Assembly (NCBI RefSeq): GCF_025371035.1
Contig: NZ_JANZXB010000014.1
Span: forward strand, 1-64,000
Direction of reading: 5' to 3'
DNA length: 64,000 nt
Source of the DNA: Sphingomonas sp. LC-1
GTDB lineage: Bacteria > Pseudomonadota > Alphaproteobacteria > Sphingomonadales > Sphingomonadaceae
In this document: piece after piece, positions 35,865 to 45,510 of the stretch
How positions within the stretch are numbered: the first letter of the stretch is position 1
Layout: the number at the start of each line of letters is the position of its first letter
Notes under the pieces: generated by a model
What the model saw: the letters and a program-made list of their open reading frames with translations, nothing else
Told to the model about the DNA's origin: nothing
Database searches by the model: none
Translations under genes and position numbers: made by a program

Positions 35865-36793
35865 CGGCGCAATAAAGTTTCTATTATGTTGCGACGCACA
35901 TCGGTGTCCGGGTCCGGAATCACGGTCCAGTCGGGCCCGGGCTGGTGGCGGAACCAGGTAAATTGCCTTTTGGCATAACGCCTTGTCGCCAGCGCGCCGG
36001 CCGCCTCCGCCTCGGCACGGGTCATGCGGCCTTCGAGGAGCGCGGCGGCCTCCGGCACGCCGATCGCGCGCCGGATCGGGGCGTCGGCGGGCAGGTCGGG
36101 ACGGGCGAGCAGCGCGGCGGCCTCGTCCAGCCCCTCGTCCAGCATTTCCCCGAAGCGTCGGTCGATGCGGGCGTTCAGCCAGTCGCGGTCGGGCAGCAGG
36201 ATGACGGCGGACAGCGCGATGCGATCGCCGATCCCGCCTTCCTTATGCGCCTGCCATGCGTGCAGCGGACGCCCGGTCGCGCGCACCACCTCCAGCGCGC
36301 GGGCGACGCGGGTGGTGTCTGCCGCATTGAGCCGGGCGGCGGCGGTCGGGTCCTCGCGGGACAGGGCGGCATGGGCGTCGGCGACGGGCAGCGCCCGGAC
36401 CTCGGCGCGGATGGCGGGATCGATCTCGGGCACCGGCGCGATGCCGTCGAGCAGCGTGCGCATATAAAGGCCGGTGCCGCCGACCAGGATCGGCAGCGAA
36501 CCCGCCGCCACGCAATCTTCGATCGCCCCACGCGCCTCCGCCGCCCAGCGTGCCGCCGAATAGCCGGTGTCCGCGCCGTCGACATGGCCGAACAGCCGGT
36601 GCGGCGCCTGCGCCATCTCTTCGGGGGAGGGGCGGGCAGTCAGGACAGAGAGGTCGCGGTACACCTGCGCCGAATCGGCATTGATGATCGTACCGTCGGT
36701 CGCCTTCGCCAGATCGAGCGCCAATGCGGACTTGCCGCTGGCGGTCGGCCCTGCGATGAGCGCGACCCTGGGTCGGTCAGAGGAGTTCGCCAT
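35861..36793 (-). CDS. miaA: tRNA dimethylallyltransferase
   Basis: MiaA (310 aa) isopentenylates A37 of tRNAs reading UNN codons. The P-loop is [14 protein letters not shown], and [13 protein letters not shown] and [14 protein letters not shown] are family hallmarks; the C-terminal [13 protein letters not shown] is the tRNA-binding signature. The chosen ATG at 36793 overlaps the serB start on the other strand within one CATG. Upstream starts at 36799 or 36820 would lie inside serB. No good ribosome binding site is visible for any of them. Confidence 0.94.
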   Translation of the reverse strand: MANSSDRPRVALIAGPTASGKSALALDLAKATDGTIINADSAQVYRDLSVLTARPSPEEMAQAPHRLFGHVDGADTGYSAARWAAEARGAIEDCVAAGSLPILVGGTGLYMRTLLDGIAPVPEIDPAIRAEVRALPVADAHAALSREDPTAAARLNAADTTRVARALEVVRATGRPLHAWQAHKEGGIGDRIALSAVILLPDRDWLNARIDRRFGEMLDEGLDEAAALLARPDLPADAPIRRAIGVPEAAALLEGRMTRAEAEAAGALATRRYAKRQFTWFRHQPGPDWTVIPDPDTDVRRNIIETLLRR

Positions 36794-37676
36794 GTTCATC
36801 GCCACGCTGATAGCAGCCAAGGGCCAACTGGCCGATCAGGATTTGTCGACCGCGCGGGAGAAACTGGAAGCGGCGGGTTGCACCGTCTCCGCCACCCGCT
36901 GGATCGATGCGGGCGTGGCCGCGGATCTCGACTTCACCGGCGATCCGCTGGCGGCGCGCGAGGCGCTGGAGGGGCGGTTCGATGCGACCGATGTGGTCGT
37001 TCAGCCTGCCGCCAATCGCGAGAAGCGCCTGCTGGTCGCCGACATGGACTCGACCATGATCACCGTCGAGTGCATCGACGAACTCGCCGATTATGCCGGG
37101 ATCAAGGAGCAGGTCGCCGAGGTCACCGAACGCGCGATGCGCGGCGAGCTGGACTTCGCTGCCGCGCTCGACGCGCGGGTCGCGCTGCTGGAGGGCCTGG
37201 ACGAGGCGGTCATCGAACGCTGCCTGGCCGAGCGGGTGACGCTGATGGCCGGGGCCCGGACGCTGATCCGCACGATGAAGGCACGCGGCGGCCATGCCAT
37301 CCTGGTGTCGGGCGGCTTTACCCGTTTCGCCGAGCCGGTCGCCGCCGAGATCGGTTTCGACCGCGCCATCGCCAATTATCTGGAGATCGCGCACGGCAAG
37401 CTGACCGGCACGGTGCGCAAGCCGATCGTCGGGTCGGACACCAAAGAAAAGACGCTGGTCGAGGCGCTGGCCGAACTGGGGCTGGATGCATCGGCCAGCA
37501 TGGCGGTGGGCGATGGCGCCAACGACCTGGCGATGATCCGTCGGGCCGGGCTGGGCATCGCCTATCGCGCCAAGCCGATCGTCGCGGGCGCGGCGGCGGC
37601 GCGGGTCGATTATGGTGACCTGACCGCGCTTCTCTATGCGCAGGGCATCCCCAGCGCCGAGTGGGTTGCCGCCTGA
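36792..37676 (+). CDS. serB: Phosphoserine phosphatase
   Basis: SerB (294 aa) makes the last step to serine. The HAD motif I is [21 protein letters not shown] (nucleophile Asp), motif II is [10 protein letters not shown], and motif III is [20 protein letters not shown]. The N-terminal 80 residues form an ACT-like domain. AGGAG lies seven bases before ATG 36792. It is divergent from miaA with no gap. Confidence 0.96.
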   Translation: MFIATLIAAKGQLADQDLSTAREKLEAAGCTVSATRWIDAGVAADLDFTGDPLAAREALEGRFDATDVVVQPAANREKRLLVADMDSTMITVECIDELADYAGIKEQVAEVTERAMRGELDFAAALDARVALLEGLDEAVIERCLAERVTLMAGARTLIRTMKARGGHAILVSGGFTRFAEPVAAEIGFDRAIANYLEIAHGKLTGTVRKPIVGSDTKEKTLVEALAELGLDASASMAVGDGANDLAMIRRAGLGIAYRAKPIVAGAAAARVDYGDLTALLYAQGIPSAEWVAA

Positions 37677-37755
37677 TCCGCGTCCGGCGGACGATCAGGG
37701 TGCGCCCGTGTTCCTCCCCTGCGATGGGGAGGATCGGATGGCGGTCGGCCCTGGT

Positions 37756-38874
37756 TTACGGAACGACCACGACGCAGGGCTGGCCCGAACGGCTGCACGC
37801 CGCCTGTGCCTCGCCACGATTGGCATAGCCGCCCGCCTGCAACCGCGTGACCCCGCCCGCCGTGACGTAGAAGGGTTGCGCCCCGCCTAAGCGGGTACGG
37901 ACACGTTGCCACAGGGCATTGGCATTCTCCCGGTCCCGGAACGCGCCGAGTTGGATACGCCATGCGCCCCCGGTCGTGCGGACAGGCGCGGCCTTGGCCG
38001 GAGCCTTGGCGACGACACGCGGGGGCGCGGCGCGCGGGGCGCGTGGGGTGGGGGTCGGTTCGATCGCCTCCAGCCTGTCCGGGCCGCGATCTTCGGTCGC
38101 GGTCTTCACGGACGTACCGGGCGCGGGATAGCTGGCCCCCGACGCGGCGGGGCGGGAGGGGGCGACGGGGACCGGCTGGATCGCCGGGCGGGGGGTGACC
38201 GATGCCGTGGCGGCCATGGCGGTGCCGGTCGAACGCGGGGGCTCGCCACCGACCATGACCCGTGTCGCACTGCCAGCGGGCGGGGCGGGGGGCGCGGCCA
38301 GCCTGGCGCCATATTGCTGGACGAGCGCGGTCCCCTGCTGCCGGTCGGCGGGGGTGATATACTGGTCCATCTGGGCAAGCGTTTCCGACGCGGCCTGCAA
38401 ACCCGCCTGCGATGCCATCGTCATCAGCGCATAGGCGCGCGGATAGTCGCGTGGGACGCCGTCGCCGTTGAACAACATCGTGCCCAATACGAGTTCGGCA
38501 CGCGGTTCGCCCCGCGCCACCGACTTTTCCAGCCAGGGCAAGGCCTCTGCCCGTTTGCCCGCCTGAAACAGCGCGAGCCCATAATTGTCGGCCGCCGGGA
38601 TATGGCCCTGCGTCGCTGCCTTGCGGAACCAACTTTCGGCCAGCGCCGGGTCGAGCGGGACGCCGCGACCCAGCTTATACGCCTGCGCCAGATTGAACTG
38701 CGCATCGGCCTCGCCCGCCACGGCGGGGCCGCGCCATTCGTCCACGGCCTTGCGATAATCGCCGCGCGCCCAGGCATCGACCCCGGCCTTTACATCGGCA
38801 AGGGCGGGGCTGGCGGTGAGGCAGGTGGCGATGGCGACCAAGCCTGCGCCGATGATCGGCAATCTGCGCATCAT
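37756..38874 (-). CDS. Exported Sel1-repeat and SPOR-domain protein
   Basis: The 372-residue protein has a signal peptide (RRLPIIGAGLVAIATCLTASPALA). Three to four Sel1-like repeats follow (AQFNLAQAYKLGRGVPLD, AADNYGLALFQAG, AELVLGTMLFNGDGVPRDY), then a Pro/Ala-rich linker. The C-terminal SPOR domain is WRIQLGAFRDRENANALWQRV. It probably binds septal peptidoglycan. Starts at 38874 or 38871 fit the signal peptide. It is divergent from another SPOR gene. Confidence 0.85.
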   Translation of the reverse strand: MMRRLPIIGAGLVAIATCLTASPALADVKAGVDAWARGDYRKAVDEWRGPAVAGEADAQFNLAQAYKLGRGVPLDPALAESWFRKAATQGHIPAADNYGLALFQAGKRAEALPWLEKSVARGEPRAELVLGTMLFNGDGVPRDYPRAYALMTMASQAGLQAASETLAQMDQYITPADRQQGTALVQQYGARLAAPPAPPAGSATRVMVGGEPPRSTGTAMAATASVTPRPAIQPVPVAPSRPAASGASYPAPGTSVKTATEDRGPDRLEAIEPTPTPRAPRAAPPRVVAKAPAKAAPVRTTGGAWRIQLGAFRDRENANALWQRVRTRLGGAQPFYVTAGGVTRLQAGGYANRGEAQAACSRSGQPCVVVVP

Positions 38875-39008
38875 CCTTCGTCCTTCCCCGAATATGCTGT
38901 CTGTCATCCATGCCCCGGCCCCGGTCGTGGGTAAAGCGGTCGCGACCATTTAACATTTCCTTAGACGGTTAACGGATAGCATCTGCCCAATTTGGGGAGA
39001 TGGGGGTC

Positions 39009-40439
39009 ATGCGCGCTCGGCTTCCTCCTGCCTGCCATTATCGGATGACCATCATGACGACGATCCGCACCCTCATCACCTGCAGCGTCGGCGCGCTGAT
39101 CGTCGGCGGCGGCCTGGTGGGATGTACGGCCAGCGGACCCCGCACCGCGCGTCTGACCGAGGGAACGGGCGGTCCGCGCGCGACCGCTGCGCTGGCGGAC
39201 CGGACCCGGCGCGTGCTGGCGCAGCATGACGGCATCGGTGCGGTGGCGCTGGCCGAGCGACTGGTGGCCGCCGATCCGCATCAGGCCGCCTATCGCGCGC
39301 TGCTGGGGCAAAGCTATCTTCGGGCGGGGCGCTTCGCCTCGGCGCGGCAGGCCTTTACCGATGCGCTGCAACTCGACCCCGCTGATGGCAGGTCGGCGCT
39401 GAACCTGGCGCTGGCGATGATCGCGGGTGGCAATGGCGCGGGGGCGCGGGCCTTGCTGGCGGATCATGCCGCGCACATCCCGGCGGCCGATCTGGGGCTG
39501 GCCATGGCGCTGGCCGGGGCACCGGCGGATGGCGTGCGCATCCTGACCGCCGCCGCGCGCGAGCAGGGGGCGACGGTCAAGACCCGCCAGAATCTGGCGC
39601 TGTCACTGGCGCTGTCGGGCCAGTGGGACATGGCCCGCATGGCGGCGTCCGCCGATATGGCACCGGCCGAAGTCGAGACGCGGATGCAGGAATGGGCGGG
39701 TTTCGCCGCCGCCACCAGTCCGGCGGATCAGGTCGCATCACTATTAGGGATTCAGCGCGCCGCCGATGGCGGCCAGCCGCTGCTGTTGGCGCTGAACGCC
39801 GCGCCTTCCGCTGCCATGGTGCAGGACATGGTTCAGGCCCTGCCGCAGCCGGTTGCAGCCGCCGTCCCGACGGAAGTCACCCGGCAGCCCGATCGGCCCG
39901 CCGCCTCCGATCCGGCGGCGCACATCCTGTTCGCGGCCCGGCAGGAAGTCGTTCAGCCCTTGCCGATGGTTCTCGCGCGGCCGGCTCCTGCATCGGGCTC
40001 CGGCACGGTGCCGTCCCGTCGCGACGCAGGGGCGGAGGAATACGCTGCCCAGGCGGTGCGGGTCGCGCAAATGGCCCCCGGCCTCGTCACCACGCCCGCG
40101 CTGCTGCGACGCGCGGAGCAGCGTCGCGAGTTGGCTCGTCCCAAGGGCGATTGGAATGTCCAGATCGGTGCATTCGGCAAAGAGGATGCCGCGCAAAAGG
40201 CCTGGGCGGAGATCACCCGCCGTTTCACCGGCCTGTCGAACTATGTCCCCCAGTCCGGGACGGTGCAGGGCGAAGGAGGGCATCTCTATCGCCTGTCGGT
40301 CGGCGGCCTGGTACGGGCGGAGGCTGATGCCTTGTGCCACCGCTATCGTGATGCGGGCGGATCGTGCTTCGTGCGGCGGCAGGCGGATGATCGCATGGCG
40401 CATTGGGCGCGGCCGGGCATGGGGCTGGCCGCGCTCTGA
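39009..40439 (+). CDS. TPR and SPOR-domain lipoprotein
   Basis: The 476-residue protein has a lipobox (LVGC) after a hydrophobic segment. TPR-like repeats follow (about residues 70-190, AYRALLGQSYLRAGRFASARQAFTDALQLDP), then a disordered middle. A C-terminal SPOR domain (WNVQIGAFGKEDAAQKAWAEI) completes it. ATG 39009 has GGGGAG nine bases upstream; 39000, 39045 and 39054 are alternatives. It pairs with the divergent Sel1-SPOR gene, suggesting joint envelope or division roles. Confidence 0.85.
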   Translation: MRARLPPACHYRMTIMTTIRTLITCSVGALIVGGGLVGCTASGPRTARLTEGTGGPRATAALADRTRRVLAQHDGIGAVALAERLVAADPHQAAYRALLGQSYLRAGRFASARQAFTDALQLDPADGRSALNLALAMIAGGNGAGARALLADHAAHIPAADLGLAMALAGAPADGVRILTAAAREQGATVKTRQNLALSLALSGQWDMARMAASADMAPAEVETRMQEWAGFAAATSPADQVASLLGIQRAADGGQPLLLALNAAPSAAMVQDMVQALPQPVAAAVPTEVTRQPDRPAASDPAAHILFAARQEVVQPLPMVLARPAPASGSGTVPSRRDAGAEEYAAQAVRVAQMAPGLVTTPALLRRAEQRRELARPKGDWNVQIGAFGKEDAAQKAWAEITRRFTGLSNYVPQSGTVQGEGGHLYRLSVGGLVRAEADALCHRYRDAGGSCFVRRQADDRMAHWARPGMGLAAL

Positions 40440-40443
40440 CCGG

Positions 40444-41631
40444 TCAAACCGCCTCGCCGGCGGTGCGTCCGCTGGCCCAGGCCCATTGGAAATTATAGCC
40501 GCCCAGCCAGCCGGTCACGTCCACCGCCTCGCCGACGAAGTGAAGGCCGGGCACCGCCTTGGCCTCCATGGTGCGCGACGACAGCCCGGCCGTGGAGACG
40601 CCGCCGACCGTCACCTCGGCCTTGGCATAGCCTTCGCTGCCATTGGGATGGAAAGGCCAGTCCGCCAGCCGGGCCTGCGCCGCCACCAGCGCCTTGTCGG
40701 TCGCCGCGCCCAGTTCGGGCGGTAGCGCCAGCCGCTCGGCCAGCGTTTCCGCAAGCCGGTCGGGCAGATGTTGCCCCAAGGCGCGACGCAGCGATGCGCG
40801 CGGCGTCGCGCGCTTCGTCGCGATCAACCAGTCCGCCGCGCAATCGGGCAGGAAGTCGATCCCGATCGCTTCGCCGTGACGCCAATAGGAGGAAATCTGC
40901 AGGATCGCGGGACCTGACAGCCCGCGATGGGTGAACAGCGCCGCCTCGCGAAACCGGGTCTTGCCGGTCCGTGCGACGACCTCCGATGCGACGCCCGACA
41001 GCGAGCGGAACAGCGTCTCTTCGCCGCCCAGGGTCAGGGGAACGAGGGCGGGGCGCGGCTCGATGACCTTCAGCCCGAATTGCCGGGCGAGGTCATAGGC
41101 ATAGCCGGTCGCGCCCATTTTCGGGATGCTGGGGCCGCCCGTCGCGACGATCAGCCTTGGGGCCTCGCCCACCTGTCCGCCATGGGCGACACGAAAGACG
41201 GAGCCGTCATGCGCGACCGCCTCAACGCTCTTTCCGAGCGCGATGTCGACCAGACCGCCGTTGCGAACCGCCTTGTCGCATTCGTCGAGCAGCATCGCGA
41301 CGATCTGCCGCGCCGATCCGTCGCAGAAGAGTTGGCCCAGGGTCTTTTCATGCCAGGCGATACCATGCGCCTCGACCAGCGCGAGGAAGTCGGCCGGGGT
41401 GTAGCGACCAAGTGCCGACTTGGCGAAATGCGGATTGGCCGACAGGAAGCGATCGGGCGCGGTGCCGATATTGGTGAAGTTGCACCGACCGCCGCCCGAG
41501 ATCAGGATCTTCTTGCCCGGCGCGTCGGCATGATCGAGCACCAACACCCGTCGCCCCCGTTGCCCGGCGGTCGCCGCCGCCATCAGGCCCGCCGCGCCCG
41601 CGCCCAGGATGATCACGTCATAATGTTGCAT
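40444..41631 (-). CDS. YhiN/HI0933-family flavoprotein
   Basis: The 395-residue FAD protein starts with the dinucleotide motif VIILGAGAAGLMAA. It contains KKILISGGGRCNFTN, the HI0933 family hallmark, and LIVATGGPSIPKMGATG. It ends GWLGGYNFQWAWASGRTAGEAV. Family members are NAD(P)/FAD-dependent oxidoreductases of unknown substrate. It converges with the TPR-SPOR gene. Confidence 0.92.
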   Translation of the reverse strand: MQHYDVIILGAGAAGLMAAATAGQRGRRVLVLDHADAPGKKILISGGGRCNFTNIGTAPDRFLSANPHFAKSALGRYTPADFLALVEAHGIAWHEKTLGQLFCDGSARQIVAMLLDECDKAVRNGGLVDIALGKSVEAVAHDGSVFRVAHGGQVGEAPRLIVATGGPSIPKMGATGYAYDLARQFGLKVIEPRPALVPLTLGGEETLFRSLSGVASEVVARTGKTRFREAALFTHRGLSGPAILQISSYWRHGEAIGIDFLPDCAADWLIATKRATPRASLRRALGQHLPDRLAETLAERLALPPELGAATDKALVAAQARLADWPFHPNGSEGYAKAEVTVGGVSTAGLSSRTMEAKAVPGLHFVGEAVDVTGWLGGYNFQWAWASGRTAGEAV

Positions 41632-41717
41632 GATCGGGCTTTAGGGCGATTTGGCGAAGGGGGATAGGGCCGATGGTCCGGGCTGCCCTCCTGCGGGCAG
41701 GCCGGGATAGCAGGGGT

Positions 41718-42179
41718 TCAGGAGGTCGCCACGTCCAGGATTTCCACCGCGTCCGCCTTGCCCCCGAATGCCACCGTCTCCCCCGCCATCGCCCCCATCA
41801 GCGCGCGGGCCAGCGGCGCGGCATAGGCGATGCGGTCCTGCGCCGGATCGGCCTCGTCATGGCCGACAATGGTCAGCGATCTCGTCTGGCCGTTGAGACG
41901 GATCGTCACTGTGCTCCCTATCCCCACCTCATCTTCGGCAGGCGCGGGGGCGAGTTCGGCGGTGGCGGCGCGGGTGTTCCAGTATCGCAATTCGCGTTGG
42001 AGACGGGTGCGCTCCTCCTCCGTCGCCGCCGCCACGACGGCGGCCTCGACCTCGGCGACTTTTGCGCGGGTCAGTTCCAATCCGCGCGGCGTGACCAGAT
42101 TGGGGCCGGGCGGGATCGGCAATTCGAACTTGGGTTCGAGATGCTCTTCATCGGATTCGCGGCGAAAGGCGACACTCAT
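41718..42179 (-). CDS. GreA/GreB-family elongation factor-like protein
   Basis: The 153-residue protein has an N-terminal coiled-coil region (RGLELTRAKVAEVEAAVVAAATEEERTRLQRELRYWNTR) and a C-terminal FKBP-like Gre domain (GSTVTIRLNGQTRSLTIVGHDEADPAQDRIAYAAPLARALMGA). The GreB-type core order is clear. It would rescue backtracked RNA polymerase. The acidic tip residues are less evident than in GreA, so activity is uncertain. Confidence 0.85.
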   Translation of the reverse strand: MSVAFRRESDEEHLEPKFELPIPPGPNLVTPRGLELTRAKVAEVEAAVVAAATEEERTRLQRELRYWNTRAATAELAPAPAEDEVGIGSTVTIRLNGQTRSLTIVGHDEADPAQDRIAYAAPLARALMGAMAGETVAFGGKADAVEILDVATS

Positions 42180-42254
42180 CGGGGATCAACGCAGCAGGGC
42201 ATGGCGCGGCTCCATGGCGGCCCCATCGCTTTACCGCAAGCGCGCGATGGCCGG

Positions 42255-42282
42255 TTGAGTTTTCCGTCAATGGGTGTATAGG
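42255..42282 (+). promoter_or_regulatory. Candidate promoter of the DEAD-box helicase
   Basis: TTGAGT (42255-42260) and TATAGG (42277-42282) are 16 bases apart. The transcript would have a leader of about 110 bases before ATG 42398, as is usual for cold-inducible helicases. Nothing else was recognised in this gap. Confidence 0.5.
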
Positions 42283-42397
42283 GTCCCGCTTTCACGGAAC
42301 GCAAACATTCACCCGTGCCGCATGGGTGTATCCGCCAACCGAGTGGGATGGGTCCCTTGGTTCGGCGGTACGCGCTCCTTTTTCTGTTGGAGTCCCC

Positions 42398-44137
42398 ATG
42401 CCTTTCTCTGCTTTGCCGCCGGTATTGTCGGCTGCTCTCTCCGCGCGTGGCTATACCGCGCCCACGCCCGTCCAGGCTGCCGTCATCGAGGCTGACGCCG
42501 CTGGTCGCGACCTGATCGTTTCCGCCCAGACCGGGTCGGGCAAGACCGTCGCCTTCGGCCTGGCCATGGCGAACGACCTGCTGGTCGATGGCGAGAATTT
42601 GCCCCATGCCGGTGCGCCGATGGCGCTGGTCATCGCGCCGACCCGCGAGCTGGCGCTGCAGGTCAGTCGCGAGCTGGAATGGCTCTATGCCGGTGCACGC
42701 GCGCGCATCGCTACCTGCGTCGGCGGCATGGACGCCTCGCGCGAGCGGCGGGCGCTGAACCACGGCGCCCATATCGTCGTCGGCACCCCCGGCCGTCTGC
42801 GCGACCATCTGGAGCGCGGCGCGCTCGACCTGTCCTCGCTCAAGGCGGTGGTGCTCGACGAGGCCGACGAGATGCTCGACATGGGCTTCCGCGAGGATCT
42901 GGAGCAGATCCTCGACGGCACGCCGTCCGAGCGTCGCACGCTGCTGTTTTCGGCCACCATGCCGCGCCCGATCGTCCAGCTCGCCAAGCGCTATCAGAAC
43001 AACGCCAAGCGGATCGAGACGATCAGCGAGGAAAAGGGCCATAGCGACATCGAATATCAGGCGGTGACGGTCGCGCCCGCCGATATCGAGGCGGCGGTGG
43101 TCAACCTGCTGCGCCTGCATGAGGCCGAGGTCGCGATCCTGTTCTGCGCCACGCGCGACAATGTCCGCCACCTGCATTCCAGCCTGGTCGAGCGCGGTTT
43201 CTCGGCGGTCGCGCTGTCGGGTGAGCATTCGCAGAACGAGCGCAACCATGCGCTCCAGGCGCTGCGCGACGGTCGCGCCCGTGTCTGCGTCGCGACCGAC
43301 GTCGCGGCGCGCGGCATCGACCTTCCCGGCCTGACGCTGGTGATCCATGTCGAGATTCCCCGCGATGCCGAGGCGCTTCAGCACCGTTCGGGCCGCACCG
43401 GCCGCGCGGGCCGCAAGGGCACCGCGATCCTGATCGTCCCCTATCCGCGTCGCCGCCGGGTCGAGGGCATGCTACGCGGTGCGCGGATCGATGCCCAGTG
43501 GCGGCGCGCGCCGACGCTGGAGGAAATCCGGGCGCAGGACCGCGAGCGCCTGCTGACCGCGCTGCTCGCGCCGGTCGAGGTGGATGAGGCCGATCGCGAA
43601 TTGGCGACCCGCCTGCTCGCCGAGAAGTCGGCCGAGGACATCGCCGCCGCGCTGGTCCGCGCGCACCGCGCCGCGCTGCCCCAGGCCGAGGAACTGATCG
43701 AGGGCGATGCGCCCGCCCCGCGCGAGCGTCGCGAAGGCTTTGACGATACCGTCTGGTTCCGGATGAGCGTCGGGCGCAGCCAGAATGCCGATCCGCGCTG
43801 GCTCCTGCCGCTGATCTGCCGTCGCGGGCACATCACCCGCAACGAGATCGGCGCGATCCGCATCCAGCCCAACGAGACGCTGTTCGAGATCCCGGCCGCG
43901 CTGGCGTCGCGCTTCGTCGCCGCGCTGAAGCGGACCGAGGCGGATCATGCCGAAGACGATATCGCGATCGAGCAGGCCGACGGCCCGCCCGCCGGTGGTT
44001 CGGGTCATGGCGGCCCGCGTCGCGGTCCGGGCGGCAACCGTCCGATGGGTGGCCGTCCCGCTGGCGGCCCCGGCGGCCCGCGCCGCTACTCGCCGCGCCC
44101 CACCCAGGGCGGACCGCGCGGTCCCCGTCGCGGCTAA
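42398..44137 (+). CDS. DEAD-box RNA helicase with DbpA-type RNA-binding domain
   Basis: The 579-residue helicase has Q motif (GYTAPTPVQAAVI), motif I (AQTGSGKT), DEAD box as VLDEADEML, SAT (LLFSATMP), and motif VI HRSGRTGRAGRKG. A DbpA/CsdA RNA-binding domain (about residues 450-525, FRMSVGRSQNADPRWLLPLI) and a Gly/Pro/Arg-rich RGG-like tail follow. It probably remodels ribosomal or cold-structured RNA. TTGGAG lies before ATG 42398. Confidence 0.95.
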   Translation: MPFSALPPVLSAALSARGYTAPTPVQAAVIEADAAGRDLIVSAQTGSGKTVAFGLAMANDLLVDGENLPHAGAPMALVIAPTRELALQVSRELEWLYAGARARIATCVGGMDASRERRALNHGAHIVVGTPGRLRDHLERGALDLSSLKAVVLDEADEMLDMGFREDLEQILDGTPSERRTLLFSATMPRPIVQLAKRYQNNAKRIETISEEKGHSDIEYQAVTVAPADIEAAVVNLLRLHEAEVAILFCATRDNVRHLHSSLVERGFSAVALSGEHSQNERNHALQALRDGRARVCVATDVAARGIDLPGLTLVIHVEIPRDAEALQHRSGRTGRAGRKGTAILIVPYPRRRRVEGMLRGARIDAQWRRAPTLEEIRAQDRERLLTALLAPVEVDEADRELATRLLAEKSAEDIAAALVRAHRAALPQAEELIEGDAPAPRERREGFDDTVWFRMSVGRSQNADPRWLLPLICRRGHITRNEIGAIRIQPNETLFEIPAALASRFVAALKRTEADHAEDDIAIEQADGPPAGGSGHGGPRRGPGGNRPMGGRPAGGPGGPRRYSPRPTQGGPRGPRRG

Positions 44138-44156
44138 GCCAGGCACGGTTCAGCAA

Positions 44157-44193
44157 AAAGCCCTCCCCGACACGTCTCGGGGAGGGCTTTTTT
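44157..44193 (+). terminator. Terminator of the helicase gene
   Basis: AAAGCCCTCCCCGA (44157-44170) and TCGGGGAGGGCTTT (44177-44190) form a perfect 14-bp stem with a six-base loop, followed by TTT. It lies 20 bases after the stop. Confidence 0.9.
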
Positions 44194-44200
44194 GTTGGAC

Positions 44201-44279
44201 GTCGCCCCAGCGCAGGCGAGGGCCTTTCTCGGCTCTCCGGAAATATTCGCCAGAGGCCTCAGCCTGCGCTGGGGCGACG
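44201..44279. repeat. Intergenic repeat, family C (copy 3)
   Basis: GTCGCCCCAGCGCAGGCGAG at the left and CAGCCTGCGCTGGGGCGACG at the right are inverted to each other. It lies between the helicase terminator and the pyrC' stop. Confidence 0.65.
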
Positions 44280-44292
44280 GGCCTCGCAAAAG

Positions 44293-45510
44293 TTAAAGGA
44301 TTTCCCGTCCCGCCTTCCATAGCCGCTGCGCGCGGCCCTGGACGGGGAAGCCGTCGAACGGCGTATTGCCCGCCGAGGCGAAGGCATCGCCCGAGATCAT
44401 CCACGGCGTTTCGGCATCGAACAGCATCAGGTCGGCGGGCTTGCCCGGCTCCAGCGTGCCGGTGTCGAGGCCCAGCACCCTGGCCGGATTGGCGGCCAGC
44501 AGCGCGAACAGCCGGGGCAGGGTGATCCGCTCGTCGCGTACCAGCATCAGCGCCAGCGGCAACAGCGTCTCCGCCCCCGCCATGCCTGCCTCGGCATCGA
44601 CGAAGGGCAGGCGCTTTGCCTCGGGGCCATGCGGGTCATGGCCCGATCCGATGACATCGACCGTCCCGTCCGCGACCGCCGCCAGCGCCGTCTGCCGGTC
44701 GCTCTCGTCGCGCAAGGGGGGTGAGAGGCGGGCGAAGGTGCGGAAATCGGTGATTGCGATGTCCGACAGGTGGAGATGCGCCGGGGTGATCCCACACGTC
44801 ACCTTTACGCCCCGCCGCTTGGCCGCGCGGATCAGGTCGAAGCCCGCCGCCGTCGTCACCTGCCGGATATGCAGCTTGGCCCCGGTTTCCTCCGCGAGCA
44901 TCAGGTCGCGCGCGATGGCGAGCGACTCGGCGATGGCGGGGGCGGAGGGCAGGCCCAGGCGGCTCGCCGTCTCGCCCTCGGTCGCGACCGCGTCGGCGGC
45001 CAGGCCACCATCCTCGGCATGGGCGATGACGGTCAGGCCCAGATCGCCGGCATAGGCGAGAACCCGGTGCATCACGCCCGAATCGGCGATCCAGCCGCGC
45101 CCGGTGCCGACGGCCATCGCCCCAGCCGAGACGCACACTGCCATCTCGGCAAGGTCGGTGCCCGCCAGCGAGCGGGTCGCCGCCGCGATGGGGTGGATCC
45201 ACAGGTCCGGCCGCCCGATCAGCGCCGCGCGCTGCACCACGCCCGGGTCATCGAGCACCGGCGACTGGTCGGGCATCAGGCCGATGCGCACGATCCCGCC
45301 CGCGCGGAAGGCGGCATTGTCGACCTTGAACACGCCCAGATCGACGATGCCGGGGGCGAGCATCTTGCCGCCGCAGTCGATCGCGGTCGCGGCCTCCGGC
45401 ACGTTGCCGGTGCCGGTGATGACGCCGTCCTCGACCAGCAGGGTCTGGCCCCTGATCTCGCCGCCGACCGGGCAGACCAGCACGGCGTTGGTGAAGGCGG
45501 TGATGCTCAT
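44293..45510 (-). CDS. Non-catalytic dihydroorotase homologue (PyrC')
   Basis: The 405-residue amidohydrolase-fold protein has lost the metal site: the HxH of the usual PGxIDxHVH appears as [11 protein letters not shown], and the ATDHAPH motif as GSGHDPHG, without the Asp. Such inactive homologues act as structural partners of aspartate carbamoyltransferase. It overlaps the pyrB stop by four bases, which supports that role. An active dihydroorotase must be encoded elsewhere. Confidence 0.88.
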   Translation of the reverse strand: MSITAFTNAVLVCPVGGEIRGQTLLVEDGVITGTGNVPEAATAIDCGGKMLAPGIVDLGVFKVDNAAFRAGGIVRIGLMPDQSPVLDDPGVVQRAALIGRPDLWIHPIAAATRSLAGTDLAEMAVCVSAGAMAVGTGRGWIADSGVMHRVLAYAGDLGLTVIAHAEDGGLAADAVATEGETASRLGLPSAPAIAESLAIARDLMLAEETGAKLHIRQVTTAAGFDLIRAAKRRGVKVTCGITPAHLHLSDIAITDFRTFARLSPPLRDESDRQTALAAVADGTVDVIGSGHDPHGPEAKRLPFVDAEAGMAGAETLLPLALMLVRDERITLPRLFALLAANPARVLGLDTGTLEPGKPADLMLFDAETPWMISGDAFASAGNTPFDGFPVQGRAQRLWKAGREIL

